The notes: generated by a model from the letters alone, not told the origin. Counted from the first letter of the stretch, positions 16,011 through 25,302 are shown. The stretch is DNA of 52,864 bases from Terriglobia bacterium (GCA_020073395.1 JAIQFF010000017.1:1-52864), one strand, 5' to 3'. Made by a program: numbers and translations.

Positions 16011-16739
16011 CTACGCGCCTTCGGACCTGAACGACCAAGTCATTCCCCAGGAGTAAAAGCCGATCACAAGCATGACGTCGACAGGCATGCCGAAAATAAT
16101 GTAAAGGACCGGCATGAACAGTACGGACTTCTGCAGTACCAACGCTTGTAGAAGGACCTGAAGGGGTAGAAACAGCGCCAGATGGGCCATCGTAATCGAC
16201 GTAAGCAGTGCCTTCCTCGGCAGACCAAAGTCGAAAATGTAATACGTCAAACCGAATACAAAGGGCACCAATGAGATCAAACCGATTCCAGAGGTTACAA
16301 ACCCTGCCAAGTAACTGTCCGGGGTGTGCGGAAAACGGGCTGGGATAAATGCAAAATATAACAACGCGATCGCTTGTACTAGCAGGATCGCTCGCAAGAG
16401 ATAGATGAGAGGGATCAGCCTCTTAGAAATAAAGTAGGTGGCCACGAAAATCAGCAATGTGACGGCACAACTGAGCCACCACACTTGGGCGCTCGGCAGT
16501 ACAGCCTCCATCCGCAGGTAGGGAATATTGAAACTGAGAAAGGACGTCCAATGATGCTCCGCCAGACCGAGTTCTGCGCGCAAAGGGAGAGAGCGAATTC
16601 CGAACGTGAAGATACGAGTCCAGAGGCGGCAAACCTGCGGCAGCAAAACCAGCCAGGCAAAGGAAAAAAACACAAAAAGACAACTTGCAGTAATCAGGTT
16701 CATGGTGCCGAGGCGAAAATGGACCAAGGCCCGGTGCAT
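16011..16739 (-). CDS. Polytopic membrane protein of the exopolysaccharide operon
   Basis: About 242 residues with six to seven predicted membrane segments, beginning with LITASCLFVFFSFAWLVLLPQ and including LSCAVTLLIFVATYF, LLRAILLVQAIALLYFAFIP and VLFMPVLYIIFGMPVDVML. I recognise no family. It is the last gene of the wecB-GT2-polymer-forming-deacetylase-YaiO series, so a role in export, in modifying the polymer, or in regulation is inferred from position only. The ATG at 16739 follows GGGG at suitable spacing. An upstream GTG at 16856 would overlap the YaiO gene by 35 bases and add a charged, non-membrane leader. Confidence 0.7.
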   Translation of the reverse strand: MHRALVHFRLGTMNLITASCLFVFFSFAWLVLLPQVCRLWTRIFTFGIRSLPLRAELGLAEHHWTSFLSFNIPYLRMEAVLPSAQVWWLSCAVTLLIFVATYFISKRLIPLIYLLRAILLVQAIALLYFAFIPARFPHTPDSYLAGFVTSGIGLISLVPFVFGLTYYIFDFGLPRKALLTSITMAHLALFLPLQVLLQALVLQKSVLFMPVLYIIFGMPVDVMLVIGFYSWGMTWSFRSEGA

Positions 16740-16821
16740 GGAAATAACCCCGCCGCGATGTCCGCGGGCACGAATCGGGTCCGCCCCCTTCGCGGGATCG
16801 GATCCCTTGCTGTTGCGGTTC

Positions 16822-17694
16822 TCAAAACTCCTTGAAGAATCCAAAGCTCGTACCACCTCTAAGATAGGTCGGGTTGCGATAGTAATCCGCTACGACATTG
16901 ACGCCCCAGTGTGGACCCACCCACTGGCGCCATGTAATGGTCAAGGTCTGACTTTGAAAATCCGTAATGGTCGATGTTGGCCCGACTAGCTGATACGCCT
17001 CTTTTCCAAGACCAGCCCGAAGGGTGATGTAATGTTGCTGGTTCCGGCCTTGTGTCACCGCGATGAAACCTGCCGGAGCAAAGACAGATCCGGGATTGCT
17101 GACGTTGAAACGAACTCCTTCTTCGAGGATCCATGGTTTCTCGAAGTAGTAAGTAGAACCGACGAAGAAGCTGTGATCTCGGTGGGCGTCTTTGGCGGCG
17201 TAATAACCGAAGCCGAGAGTAGAGATCAACTGCCGGCGGCCCATCCACTTCTTATTAATGAATCCGTCCGCTCGGAAACGAGGCCAGAAAAAGCCTCCTG
17301 TACTGGAGCCCAGAGTGAGTGAGCCGTACCAATCGGGATTAAAGTTGTAGGTGTTGCCGACTCCGAAATATACTCCTGCATCGCCGAATTCGTGCTGACC
17401 ATTGATTTCTGCATTCCAGATACTGTTTTTCTGAGTGATGACGCCGCGGGCATATCCGCCGGTCCAATTGCCAAAGCCATCGGTTAGGGCCAGATAGTTG
17501 CCCCCGCTTTCAACATAATTGGTAAGCAGCTTTAGTTCTGCTGGCGGGGCCTCTTCAGTTGGCGATTGCGGACTAGGCTCTTGGAGGCCCGGCAAGGCGG
17601 CATTTTCCTGGGCATGCGCGGCGCAGGCGAAAGCAATGCCCAGGATCAGGAGCCATGTTGCGGATTGACGACCTCGGCGGTCAGAAATGCTCAT
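16822..17694 (-). CDS. YaiO-family outer-membrane beta-barrel protein
   Basis: 290 residues with a signal peptide (LLILGIAFACAAHA-QEN), a Pro/Glu-rich linker, and then alternating amphipathic strands: GFGNWTGGYARGVITQ, WNAEINGQHEFGDAGVYFGV, YGSLTLGSSTGGFFWPRFRA, QLISTLGFGYYAAKDAHRDH. It ends FKEF, a terminal aromatic residue as expected for outer-membrane barrels. YaiO-type barrels are linked to polysaccharide export or biofilm loci in other bacteria. Here its ATG overlaps the stop of the deacetylase gene by four bases (ATGA), so the two are translationally coupled. Likely role: outer-membrane passage or anchoring of the polymer. Confidence 0.85.
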   Translation of the reverse strand: MSISDRRGRQSATWLLILGIAFACAAHAQENAALPGLQEPSPQSPTEEAPPAELKLLTNYVESGGNYLALTDGFGNWTGGYARGVITQKNSIWNAEINGQHEFGDAGVYFGVGNTYNFNPDWYGSLTLGSSTGGFFWPRFRADGFINKKWMGRRQLISTLGFGYYAAKDAHRDHSFFVGSTYYFEKPWILEEGVRFNVSNPGSVFAPAGFIAVTQGRNQQHYITLRAGLGKEAYQLVGPTSTITDFQSQTLTITWRQWVGPHWGVNVVADYYRNPTYLRGGTSFGFFKEF

Positions 17695-19574
17695 TTCGTC
17701 AGCGCCTTTGACTGGTCAATGTCCTGGGTCTCGAATTGCAGCATTGTCCCTTGGCCGGCTACGATCATCCAGGCATCCTGGCTCCGGACTACCTTCGCCG
17801 AGCCCTGGATAATTCTTGGCTCCGCAAATTTCGCTGATGACAAGTGCCACGTCGCGTGCTCCAGGTTCTGGGGATGAGTGGCCTTGATGCTCATCAGCTT
17901 GCCGCGAATCGAGACTTTCCACTCCACTTGCTTACGCGAGTTCAAAAAGTTTGCGAGTTCGGTCATGGTGTACCAACGAAATGTTCCTTTGGCTCTCAAG
18001 TCAGCCGTTTGATGCAGCCAGTCCTCGACAACGTGTTGATAGGGCAGAATTCCGGGAGGATGGAAATAGATCAGTCTCACCGTTTGATGGTTCGACGCGA
18101 ATGTAGTGATTGCATCAAGCCAGCGTCCTACCTCGAAATCGGAATATCCCTCGGAGCCCATTTCCTCAAACCCCGCAGCCCGATCCAGATGAAGAATGGG
18201 AAATGCCCAGATGTTTTGGCCTTCGCGGGCCCCACCGCGATAACCCTGGGTCGGACCCATTCCCGTATCACCTGTGAAGTAATAGGCGACAAAGCCATGC
18301 GACTCCAGCCAGTGCGTGACCCAGCCCGGCTGATTTCCGTCCGGGGCGGAATACTCAGCAACGGTTTTTCCGGTTACATGCTCCAGCGCGTTCTTGTTTA
18401 GCGCCAGGAATTGTTCCAGATTCTTGGGATCATCCTTATCCACATGCGAAGCAAAGTAATTGTGGATCCAGCCTCCGTGGCTGCCTATTGCGTAGCCCAG
18501 GCCCAGGTATTTCCGGATCAGTGCCTGGCTGATGGGGTTGTGTTCAACATTAACGCCCCTACCGTCTCCGATTGCCATGGCGTCGGGACCGGCGGTTATG
18601 TGAATCGAATACGGTCCTTGCCGGAGCAAACTCCATGCATTCATCTGCTGGAGAGGCTTGATCGCAGCATTGGAGTCGACGTGCCAATTCAGGACAAGCC
18701 CTCCGACTCCATCCGGAACGGACTCTAAGAAGGGCAAGGAGAGGACGTGTTTCGCAAAGTACTTGAGAAAGGCATGCATCGGAAGCCCATCCGTGTTGCC
18801 TTTGAGATATCCGAGCGGCAGGTTTACGAAAAGCACGGAGCCAGCTTTATAAGGATGCTCACCCGCGACGATCCCAACCTTGGATTGGAATAGGACCTCG
18901 CCGGAGTACTGTCCCGAAGTCACGAAGCTGGGATACAACAGTTCACCGTATTTGTAGCGTCTGAGCTCAACCTCAACGCTGGGAGGACTAGAGTCTTTCG
19001 CACCTCGCGCCGAATCGGAGGCGCTGGTTTCCGACGGGAAGGGATAATATTTTCCCGGCGGTATTTCCATCTCACCGACGATCGCACTCGTGCCTTTGAC
19101 GCTGCCCCATTGGGTAGTCTTGTCTCCGAGTGCGTCGTAGAGGGCATAGTCAACGCCTGCCAAGTCCGACAATCGGGAGCGTCTTGCCGCATAGCTGCCG
19201 TTTAGCGAGAACGTGCCGGCATCGTAAACCAGCATCAGTTTTCCGCCCTGAGCAACAAAGCGGCGCAGAGTCGCGATGAAAAGGTCACTCGCCCGCTGAT
19301 GGATCGAATCGGGCAGAATCACTCCCGCACATTGGAATTCACCCAAAAGAGGCCGCAAGAATTCGGAATCATGGACTGGCACTACATGCAGGCCTTCCTC
19401 GCTCCCCGCATCGCTCCACACCGTGACCCTGGGATCGGAGAAACTCGTTCCATCTGGCACCAGGAGCAGCAAGCGGTCGGCACTCGAACGGGGCCGGTCG
19501 CGCGCCACCCATAACCATGTGACCAGCAGCACGAGAGCTAGACTGCCTGCGACGATAATGGCCCGGCGCTTCAT
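17691..19574 (-). CDS. Membrane-anchored polysaccharide deacetylase-like protein
   Basis: 627 residues. One N-terminal membrane helix (IIVAGSLALVLLVTWLWVA) anchors an exported protein. Residues ~30-280 look like a glutamine-amidotransferase/ThuA-type flavodoxin-like domain (RRFVAQGGKLMLVYDAGTF). Residues ~290-560 carry NodB-type features: LNWHVDS (motif 1 Asp near 300), GSHGGWIH (His 366 and His 371), YSAPDGNQPGW (motif 3) and LIYFHPPG. These fit a metal-dependent CE4-like deacetylase such as PgaB or the PelA deacetylase domain. Predicted role: de-N-acetylation of the nascent polymer in the periplasm. A C-terminal beta-rich domain follows (540-627). ATGA overlaps link it to genes on both sides. 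Catalytic assignment is inferred from motifs. Confidence 0.7.
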   Translation of the reverse strand: MKRRAIIVAGSLALVLLVTWLWVARDRPRSSADRLLLLVPDGTSFSDPRVTVWSDAGSEEGLHVVPVHDSEFLRPLLGEFQCAGVILPDSIHQRASDLFIATLRRFVAQGGKLMLVYDAGTFSLNGSYAARRSRLSDLAGVDYALYDALGDKTTQWGSVKGTSAIVGEMEIPPGKYYPFPSETSASDSARGAKDSSPPSVEVELRRYKYGELLYPSFVTSGQYSGEVLFQSKVGIVAGEHPYKAGSVLFVNLPLGYLKGNTDGLPMHAFLKYFAKHVLSLPFLESVPDGVGGLVLNWHVDSNAAIKPLQQMNAWSLLRQGPYSIHITAGPDAMAIGDGRGVNVEHNPISQALIRKYLGLGYAIGSHGGWIHNYFASHVDKDDPKNLEQFLALNKNALEHVTGKTVAEYSAPDGNQPGWVTHWLESHGFVAYYFTGDTGMGPTQGYRGGAREGQNIWAFPILHLDRAAGFEEMGSEGYSDFEVGRWLDAITTFASNHQTVRLIYFHPPGILPYQHVVEDWLHQTADLRAKGTFRWYTMTELANFLNSRKQVEWKVSIRGKLMSIKATHPQNLEHATWHLSSAKFAEPRIIQGSAKVVRSQDAWMIVAGQGTMLQFETQDIDQSKALTK

Positions 19575-20647
19575 CGGCTAGCCACCACTTCACCATGCTC
19601 GCGGGCCCACAACGTCCCGAACACCACAACACCCTCTTCCGCTTCAATACGAGGGGCACTGACCGTTGTCGGATGTTGAAAGCTGCCGCATCGAGTTCCG
19701 GCAGATATGTGCAAGGCGCGTTCAGCAATGATCGGTCCATTGACGGCGCAGTCCGGGCCAATGAACATCTGTTGCCCGCTAATCAGGCTGCCTTGCACGG
19801 AGACGCCGGCTCCGAGAACCATGTCGCTGACACTCTTCACGCTGCCACGGATGCGTGCGCCGGAGCCGATGTGCAATATGCCTCTTGCTACGATGTTGCC
19901 GGTAACGACCTCATCTGCGTGAACCTCAAAGTCTCCGTCATACAGGAAACGTTGCACCACCCCTGAACCTGCGTTTGCATTATCTTCGGAGTGCGGCCGC
20001 GTCGAGTTTTCACCGGGCATTACGTGACCGGTTTCAATCTGCGGAGCATTGAGTCGCAGAAAGTTACAAGCGCCTTGCAGCCGGATGCATGAGTCCGAGG
20101 AAATACGCCCGGAGAGCTTGCAGTCGCGCTCTGCAGAAAATTCTCCTACTGCATGAACCCAGCGGGTCACGCGGCTGGAGCGACCCAGATGGACATTCTT
20201 CTCTCCCAGGATGGCTCGGTAGCTGTTATTTTCTCCACCTCTGAATCGCCCGCCGGCATAGACATCTCTCAGGAACGTGGTGTCAGGTGGCACGACGAGG
20301 TCAGAACCCGCCGCAATCGTCACTGGGCAGATTGCGCCGGGTTGCTGGATTGAAAGCGTCTGCGAATCGTCGCATTGGCCCAGTGCCAGGTATTCGACTC
20401 CATCGGGCAACATGCCACTTGCCGTCGCACCTGAAGCTACACACTGCTGCAGAGTTGGCTCGAGAACTTGGATATAGGTCCGAAAGCTGTTGGCAAAATG
20501 ACGAATTTCGCCAGCATGTTGCTGAACTACTTTTAGTGGCGACGCGTCAGATTTGCTCCTTAGCTCCGCAAACGCAGGAATTAGCGGCAGCACTAACATC
20601 AAGCTGACGAACAAGATCAACGCGGCCACTGCAAGCCAGGAATTCAC
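19571..20647 (-). CDS. Membrane-anchored polymer-forming (bactofilin-like) protein
   Basis: About 358 residues. The start GTG at 20647 overlaps the synthase stop (GTGA) and has AAGG upstream. An N-terminal helix (LAVAALILFVSLMLVLPLIP) is a likely anchor or signal. The remaining sequence is a right-handed-helix-like polymer-forming fold: VVTGNIVARGILHIGSGARI, RGSVKSVSDMVLGAGVSVQG, SLISGQQMFIGPDCAVNG and APRIEAEEGVVVFGTLWA, with the short valine/isoleucine-glycine rungs typical of bactofilins. Classic bactofilins are cytoplasmic and lack such a long membrane leader. An extracytoplasmic or membrane scaffold for the synthase complex is inferred. The middle region (residues ~60-140) has several Cys. 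Confidence 0.7.
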   Translation of the reverse strand: MNSWLAVAALILFVSLMLVLPLIPAFAELRSKSDASPLKVVQQHAGEIRHFANSFRTYIQVLEPTLQQCVASGATASGMLPDGVEYLALGQCDDSQTLSIQQPGAICPVTIAAGSDLVVPPDTTFLRDVYAGGRFRGGENNSYRAILGEKNVHLGRSSRVTRWVHAVGEFSAERDCKLSGRISSDSCIRLQGACNFLRLNAPQIETGHVMPGENSTRPHSEDNANAGSGVVQRFLYDGDFEVHADEVVTGNIVARGILHIGSGARIRGSVKSVSDMVLGAGVSVQGSLISGQQMFIGPDCAVNGPIIAERALHISAGTRCGSFQHPTTVSAPRIEAEEGVVVFGTLWAREHGEVVASR

Positions 20648-21885
20648 AGGACCTTCCGAAAACGTTCGGTCTTGTCCCAATGAAGTTCAGCCCCGGTCAC
20701 AAGATCGAATATTTGTGATAGAGCGGCCCGAGAGACAGAGAAGATGCTTACGGCAAAACCTAGAATGAGGAAAGGCAGAAGGCAGATTCGCTTGCGTGTC
20801 CCATCAAGTCGAGCAGCGGCCGCTATTTCAAAAAATGCGGCCAGGTTGCCGAGCGCAGCGTAGGCAGTCAATGAGAACATCGCGATGACGCCGTGAAGGG
20901 GAGCCACACCCCGGAAGAACACAGCAAGCGCCAGAGCCCAGCCCAGGAGCGTGACTGGCGCCATGGCGTAGACTCCCAGCAACAGCGCGCCATCAATCCG
21001 CTCCCGCAGCGTTGCTCGATGCTTGCCCAGCAGCAGGCGAAGACCATAGGTCACCATCGCCTGATTGTGACCCTTGGCCCAGCGCATGATTTGTCTTATG
21101 CGGACCGCCCAAGTCTCTGGCACTTCCTCGTAGCATTCAGAACGGTTCTGATACACGGTTTTCCAGCCGTGCAGCAAGAGACGATAGGTCAGGTCAGTGT
21201 CTTCAGTCAGAGATTGGTCATTCCAGCCACCAATCTCCCGCAATGCACTCAGTCTCACTCCGGCGACCGTGCCACCATGTTGTGGCACCAGGCGGAGGTT
21301 CATACGGGCTTGCTGATCGACCTGATAACCTCCCGTTCGTTCCAGATCCAGCAGGCGCGTCAGCAGGTTCGTGCCGACATTCAAAGGCACTACCCGGCCC
21401 ATGACTCCACCGACTTCGGGATCAAAGAATGGCGCCACCAGTTGTTTAACGAGACCCGCACCAGGAATGTAGTCGGCGTCGAAGATCAGGATGACTTCGG
21501 TTGTTGCCAATTCCATGGCATCCTTCAGCGCCGCTGCTTTGCCGCCCTTTCCGGCAGCGCGATGGAAGGGCTGTATGCGCCCGGGGAATCGTTCTACAAA
21601 GTCGTCGATGATCGCACGTGTTCCATCGGTCGAGCGGTCATTTACGGGAATCACCAGCATTTGGCCCTCGGGGTATCTCACCGTCATCAAGGCGCCAAGA
21701 ATGTTGGAGATGACCTTCTCCTCGTTGTGAGCGGCTACGAGTACGGTCACCAGCGGCCAGGAGGCCGTGTCGATGTCGATGTAGGGATGCCGTTGAAAGG
21801 CGAACAGCCGGTTCAGGGTGAACCAGTAATGGCGGGCCGTGTATACGCAGATCAAGAAAACGATGAAGTAGAGAACATAAATCAT
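20644..21885 (-). CDS. Processive family 2 glycosyltransferase (PgaC/HasA/cellulose-synthase type)
   Basis: 413 residues from ATG 21885. One N-terminal membrane helix (MIYVLYFIVFLICVYTARHY) precedes the GT-A catalytic domain: VTVLVAAHNEEKVISNIL, NDRSTDGTRAIIDDF, the metal-binding DAD in VILIFDADYIPG, TEDTDLTYRLL and the processivity motif RQIMRWAKG (Q-x-x-R-W). At least three or four C-terminal helices form the membrane channel part. This is the layout of poly-N-acetylglucosamine, hyaluronan and cellulose synthases. With the epimerase upstream, UDP-ManNAc or UDP-GlcNAc is the likely donor. The upstream in-frame GTG at 21972 would overlap the epimerase gene by 50 bases and lacks a good ribosome-binding site. 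Confidence 0.88.
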   Translation of the reverse strand: MIYVLYFIVFLICVYTARHYWFTLNRLFAFQRHPYIDIDTASWPLVTVLVAAHNEEKVISNILGALMTVRYPEGQMLVIPVNDRSTDGTRAIIDDFVERFPGRIQPFHRAAGKGGKAAALKDAMELATTEVILIFDADYIPGAGLVKQLVAPFFDPEVGGVMGRVVPLNVGTNLLTRLLDLERTGGYQVDQQARMNLRLVPQHGGTVAGVRLSALREIGGWNDQSLTEDTDLTYRLLLHGWKTVYQNRSECYEEVPETWAVRIRQIMRWAKGHNQAMVTYGLRLLLGKHRATLRERIDGALLLGVYAMAPVTLLGWALALAVFFRGVAPLHGVIAMFSLTAYAALGNLAAFFEIAAAARLDGTRKRICLLPFLILGFAVSIFSVSRAALSQIFDLVTGAELHWDKTERFRKVL

Positions 21886-21922
21886 GGCGTGCGACCACGA
21901 CGGCAAGGCAGGGTGTTGGCCG

Positions 21923-23161
21923 TCACTCCTTACCTGCGGCGGCCGCGTTTCCAGCTCTTTCCGAGAGGTCACTCTTCCGCCGACGGGGAATTGGTCTGGC
22001 CGGTAGCTTGAATTGCTGGTCCGGCGCTAACAGTGGGGTCTTCTTCTGATGCCAGCGGGATATGGCCTCCACAATTCTTTGCGAGCCATGCCCGTCTCCG
22101 TAAGGATTGCTGCCCTCCGACATGTCCTGATACGCGTCCTCATCGTTCAGCAACCTGTTCGTCTCCTTGACAATTCCCTCACGAGACATTCCGATGATTT
22201 TGGCCATGCCAAACTGCGAAGCTTCTGGACGCTCGGTAAGATTTCGCAGCACCAGCACGGGCTTGCCGAAAGTGGGCGCCTCTTCCTGAACGCCTCCCGA
22301 GTCAGTTAGCACCAGAAAACAACGGCGCAGCAAGCTGACGAAAGTGATGTAGTCCAGCGGCTCTGTCAGATGGATCCGGTCAGTGTTTCGCAGCAGGGCA
22401 TTGACTGTGCTGCGAACATTTGGATTCATATGAACGGGGTAGATAACGCGAATGTCAGGATGCTGGCTGACCAGATCTTTGAGGGCGAGGCACATATTCT
22501 CCTGGTCCTTACCCCAGGATTCGCGTCGATGGGAGGTCACCAGAACCAGGCGGTAATTCTCAGTCGGGATGCCAGCCAGAGGTGTGTTGTCCCAGGAATG
22601 AGGTAGCTGGCTGAGTGCGCGCAGAGTATCGATGACGGTGTTGCCCGTGATCACGATCTTGTCTGCTGGCACTCCCTCGGCCAACAGATTATCGTGCGCC
22701 AAGACCGTTGGCGGGAAATGAATCTCGGTCAGCACTGCAGCCAGTCGGCGGTTGGCTTCCTCGGGAAACGGATTGTAAATATCATGACTGCGCAGTCCGG
22801 CCTCGATGTGACCAACAGGAATCTTGCAGTAGTATGCGGCAAGAGCCGAAGCAAAAGCAGTTGTGGTATCGCCTTGTACCAACACCAGATTGGGCTCAAA
22901 ACGGTGGCACGCATTTTCGACCGTGTCCAGCACACGCCCGGTCAGAGAGTTGAGCGTCTGATTAGGGCGCATAACATCCAGGTCGAAATCGGGTTTGATC
23001 TTGAAGTACTGGAGCACATGGTCGAGCATCGTCCGATGCTGGCCGGTATGCACCACCGCGGTCTCAAACTCTTCGGAACGGCGACGGAATTCGTGAATCA
23101 CCAACGCCAGCTTGATTGCTTCCGGACGCGTGCCTAACACCGCGATAACCCGACATTTCAC
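21923..23161 (-). CDS. wecB: UDP-N-acetylglucosamine 2-epimerase (non-hydrolysing)
   Basis: 412 residues, close to the family's usual 370-390 plus a basic C-terminal extension (LPARPIPRRRKSDLSERAG). Converts UDP-GlcNAc to UDP-ManNAc in the cytosol. The family landmarks are present: VLGTRPEAIKLALVIHE at the N-terminus, VVHTGQHRTMLDHVL, LVLVQGDTTTAFASALAAYY, VGHIEAGLRSHDIYNPFPEE, VTSHRRESWG and VLTDSGGVQEEAPTFGKPVL. First gene of the polysaccharide operon and the likely supplier of its sugar donor. No dehydrogenase (wecC) follows, so UDP-ManNAc itself, not ManNAcA, is the expected product. Confidence 0.93.
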   Translation of the reverse strand: MKCRVIAVLGTRPEAIKLALVIHEFRRRSEEFETAVVHTGQHRTMLDHVLQYFKIKPDFDLDVMRPNQTLNSLTGRVLDTVENACHRFEPNLVLVQGDTTTAFASALAAYYCKIPVGHIEAGLRSHDIYNPFPEEANRRLAAVLTEIHFPPTVLAHDNLLAEGVPADKIVITGNTVIDTLRALSQLPHSWDNTPLAGIPTENYRLVLVTSHRRESWGKDQENMCLALKDLVSQHPDIRVIYPVHMNPNVRSTVNALLRNTDRIHLTEPLDYITFVSLLRRCFLVLTDSGGVQEEAPTFGKPVLVLRNLTERPEASQFGMAKIIGMSREGIVKETNRLLNDEDAYQDMSEGSNPYGDGHGSQRIVEAISRWHQKKTPLLAPDQQFKLPARPIPRRRKSDLSERAGNAAAAGKE

Positions 23162-23703
23162 GAAGGCACCCCTGCAGATGAGACGTGTGCGAGAATTCCA
23201 TTTCCGACGCGTTGAAGCCGACCCTTAATCGGCTCTTTCACAGTCAAACTTTAGTTGTCCGGAAAGTGACCATGCCGTCCCTGCATTCCTCGGGAGTACA
23301 AAGCCCTCAGGGCCGATACGAATCCTTGTGGCCGATCGAAGCCGGACGGGCAGTCAGCTTCTGGCAGAGTCGCTCGGCCGGGGTCCCAGGTTCGAGATGA
23401 GTTGTGTCACGGCAGCGGCAGAGATCCAGTCTCTGGCCGGGTCGATAAATATGGACGTGGCCGTGATCGGCCTGGACTCTGATAGCCCAACCAAAGAGGG
23501 ATTGCAGGTGGGGCGCTCGACCCGCCCGACTGGCCGGCGATCGTGCGGTTACGCGCGACGACCTACCGAGATGTAGGGTCGGCAAACAGGAGGCAATGAC
23601 GCGATCGAGTCTTCTGGGACAAGTAATCCAACGGATGGGTGAGCATCCGCACGGATCGCTTCATTTGGATTTCGGGACGCGCCTCGGCGCGGACTTTTCA
23701 CGG
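23162..23703. other. 542-bp gap upstream of the polysaccharide operon
   Basis: No gene that I can support. Short open frames occur on both strands but have no family resemblance, no good start site and no consistent codon bias. The promoter and leader for the wecB operon on the minus strand are expected at the left end of this gap. Confidence 0.4.
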
Positions 23704-25302
23704 TCAACCTGTCGTCGGCTTTCTGGTCATTTCTCCGTCCAGCATTCGCCAGATACCCAGCGGATTGCTGTCTCGTAGTTCGTCGGGCAGGGTGGCCTCG
23801 GGAAATCCCTGGTAACAGACAGGCCGGCAAAAACGGAAAATTGCTCCGCTGCCAACCGACGTCGAGCGTCCATCTGAGGTCGACGGATAGGGGCCGCCGT
23901 GCACCATGGCGTGGGAAACTTCCACTCCGGTCGGGAAACCGTTAAATACCAACCGGCCGACCTTGGTCTTCAAGATTGCGAGCAGGTCGCTAAACTCGCG
24001 GAGATCGGCCTCCGTGCCGTGAATCGTCGCAGTCAGATGCCCGCCCAGTTTGCGTGCGAGTTCCAAAACTTGCGCGCGAGTGGAGTGGCGCACGACCAGC
24101 GTAGCGGGGCCGAAGACTTCTGCAGCCAGTTCCGGATTTCGCAGAAATGATTGGCTATCGGCTTCGAAAAGCGCGGCCCCTACCCCGAACTCCTGGTCAT
24201 CGCTGGCAGCGCGCCTTGCAGCCAGGAGCTTGACTCCTGGTTCGGTCTGGCGGCGCGCAGTGGCGGATTGATAAGCACTACGTATGCCGGACGTCAGCAG
24301 GTTGAACTGACGAGACTCGGCGACCAGCTTCCCCAGCTTGTCAATGAAGGTCGCAGCATCGCCGTTCTCGGGCAGGAATAGAAGTCCGGGTTTGGTGCAG
24401 AACTGGCCCGCTCCCATCGTAAGAGAAGCGTACGTTCCGGTTGCCAGATCGTCGCCGCTTTGGCGCAGCGCGCCCGGCAAAATGAAAACCGGATTGGTGC
24501 TGCTCATCTCGGCAAACACCGGAATGGGTTCGGGACGCGCGGCCGCCAGGTCCATAAGCGCCCTTCCGGCATTATGCGATCCCGTAAAACCCACCGCCTT
24601 CACCAGCGGATGCTTGACCAGCGCCACTCCCACACTGGTGCCGGAATCGAGTAGAAGGGAGAAGACTCCTTCCGGCAAACCACAGTCCTGAACGCTTTCC
24701 CGCAACAACTGGCCCACCAGTTGGCTGGTGCCAGGATGTGCGGGATGCCCTTTGACGATCACGGGATTTCCCGCAGCCAATGCCGAGGCGGTGTCTCCGC
24801 CAGCGACCGAGAAGGCCAGGGGAAAGTTGCTCGCTCCGAAGACAACCACGGGGCCCAGAGGATGCAGCATGGAGCGCAGATCGGGTCGCGGAGCCGGCTT
24901 GCGGCCGGCATCAGCCCGGTCAATGCGGGCCATGACCCACGAACCCTCTTCCACCACTTCCGCGAAAAGACGAAGCTGGCCGCAGGTCCGCGCAGTTTCG
25001 CCTTGCAGGCGGGTCTTCGGCAAAGCGCTCTCCTGCTCGGCGCGCTCGACAAGCTCATCTACAGCGCCTTCAATTTTGGCTGCGATGGCGCGCAGGAATT
25101 TCCCTTTTTCACGACCTGAGATTAGGCTGTAGATGGCAAACGCTTCATGCGCCAGGCTGGCCGCCAGATTCACTTCGTCAGTTCCCGCCGCAAAGAAGTC
25201 CGGCGACAAGCTCTCGCCCGTGCGGGGATTGGTGGCGCCAAAAGATGGCCCGGCATTGCTGGCTGAATGGAATCCGATGATTGACTGTCCCGATATTTTC
25301 AA
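23704..25302 (-). CDS. Alpha-ketoglutarate semialdehyde dehydrogenase
   Basis: 532 residues. Oxidises 2,5-dioxopentanoate (alpha-ketoglutarate semialdehyde) to 2-oxoglutarate with NAD(P)+. It is an aldehyde dehydrogenase: FGASNFPLAFSVAGGDTASA for the cofactor region, FTGSHNAGRAL, the catalytic Glu in FAEMSSTNPVFILP and the catalytic Cys in MGAGQFCTKPGL, then AEVFGPATLVV. The sequence style (NP.TG, FAxVVEEGSW, HPLGPVVVFGASNFP) is that of the KGSADH subgroup. This is the last step of hydroxyproline and of pentose/glucarate oxidative pathways. The hydroxyproline operon 2.5 kb to the right makes hydroxyproline the likely route. Confidence 0.88.
   Translation of the reverse strand: MKISGQSIIGFHSASNAGPSFGATNPRTGESLSPDFFAAGTDEVNLAASLAHEAFAIYSLISGREKGKFLRAIAAKIEGAVDELVERAEQESALPKTRLQGETARTCGQLRLFAEVVEEGSWVMARIDRADAGRKPAPRPDLRSMLHPLGPVVVFGASNFPLAFSVAGGDTASALAAGNPVIVKGHPAHPGTSQLVGQLLRESVQDCGLPEGVFSLLLDSGTSVGVALVKHPLVKAVGFTGSHNAGRALMDLAAARPEPIPVFAEMSSTNPVFILPGALRQSGDDLATGTYASLTMGAGQFCTKPGLLFLPENGDAATFIDKLGKLVAESRQFNLLTSGIRSAYQSATARRQTEPGVKLLAARRAASDDQEFGVGAALFEADSQSFLRNPELAAEVFGPATLVVRHSTRAQVLELARKLGGHLTATIHGTEADLREFSDLLAILKTKVGRLVFNGFPTGVEVSHAMVHGGPYPSTSDGRSTSVGSGAIFRFCRPVCYQGFPEATLPDELRDSNPLGIWRMLDGEMTRKPTTG

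Noticed and set aside
20893-22011. 372-codon open frame antisense to the glycosyltransferase
   Set aside because: The minus-strand GT2 and wecB genes are unambiguous; the plus frame has no domain and crosses both.
23328-23576. Possible 82-residue protein in the gap before wecB
   Set aside because: No family resemblance, no good start site and overlapping open frames on both strands; not enough support.
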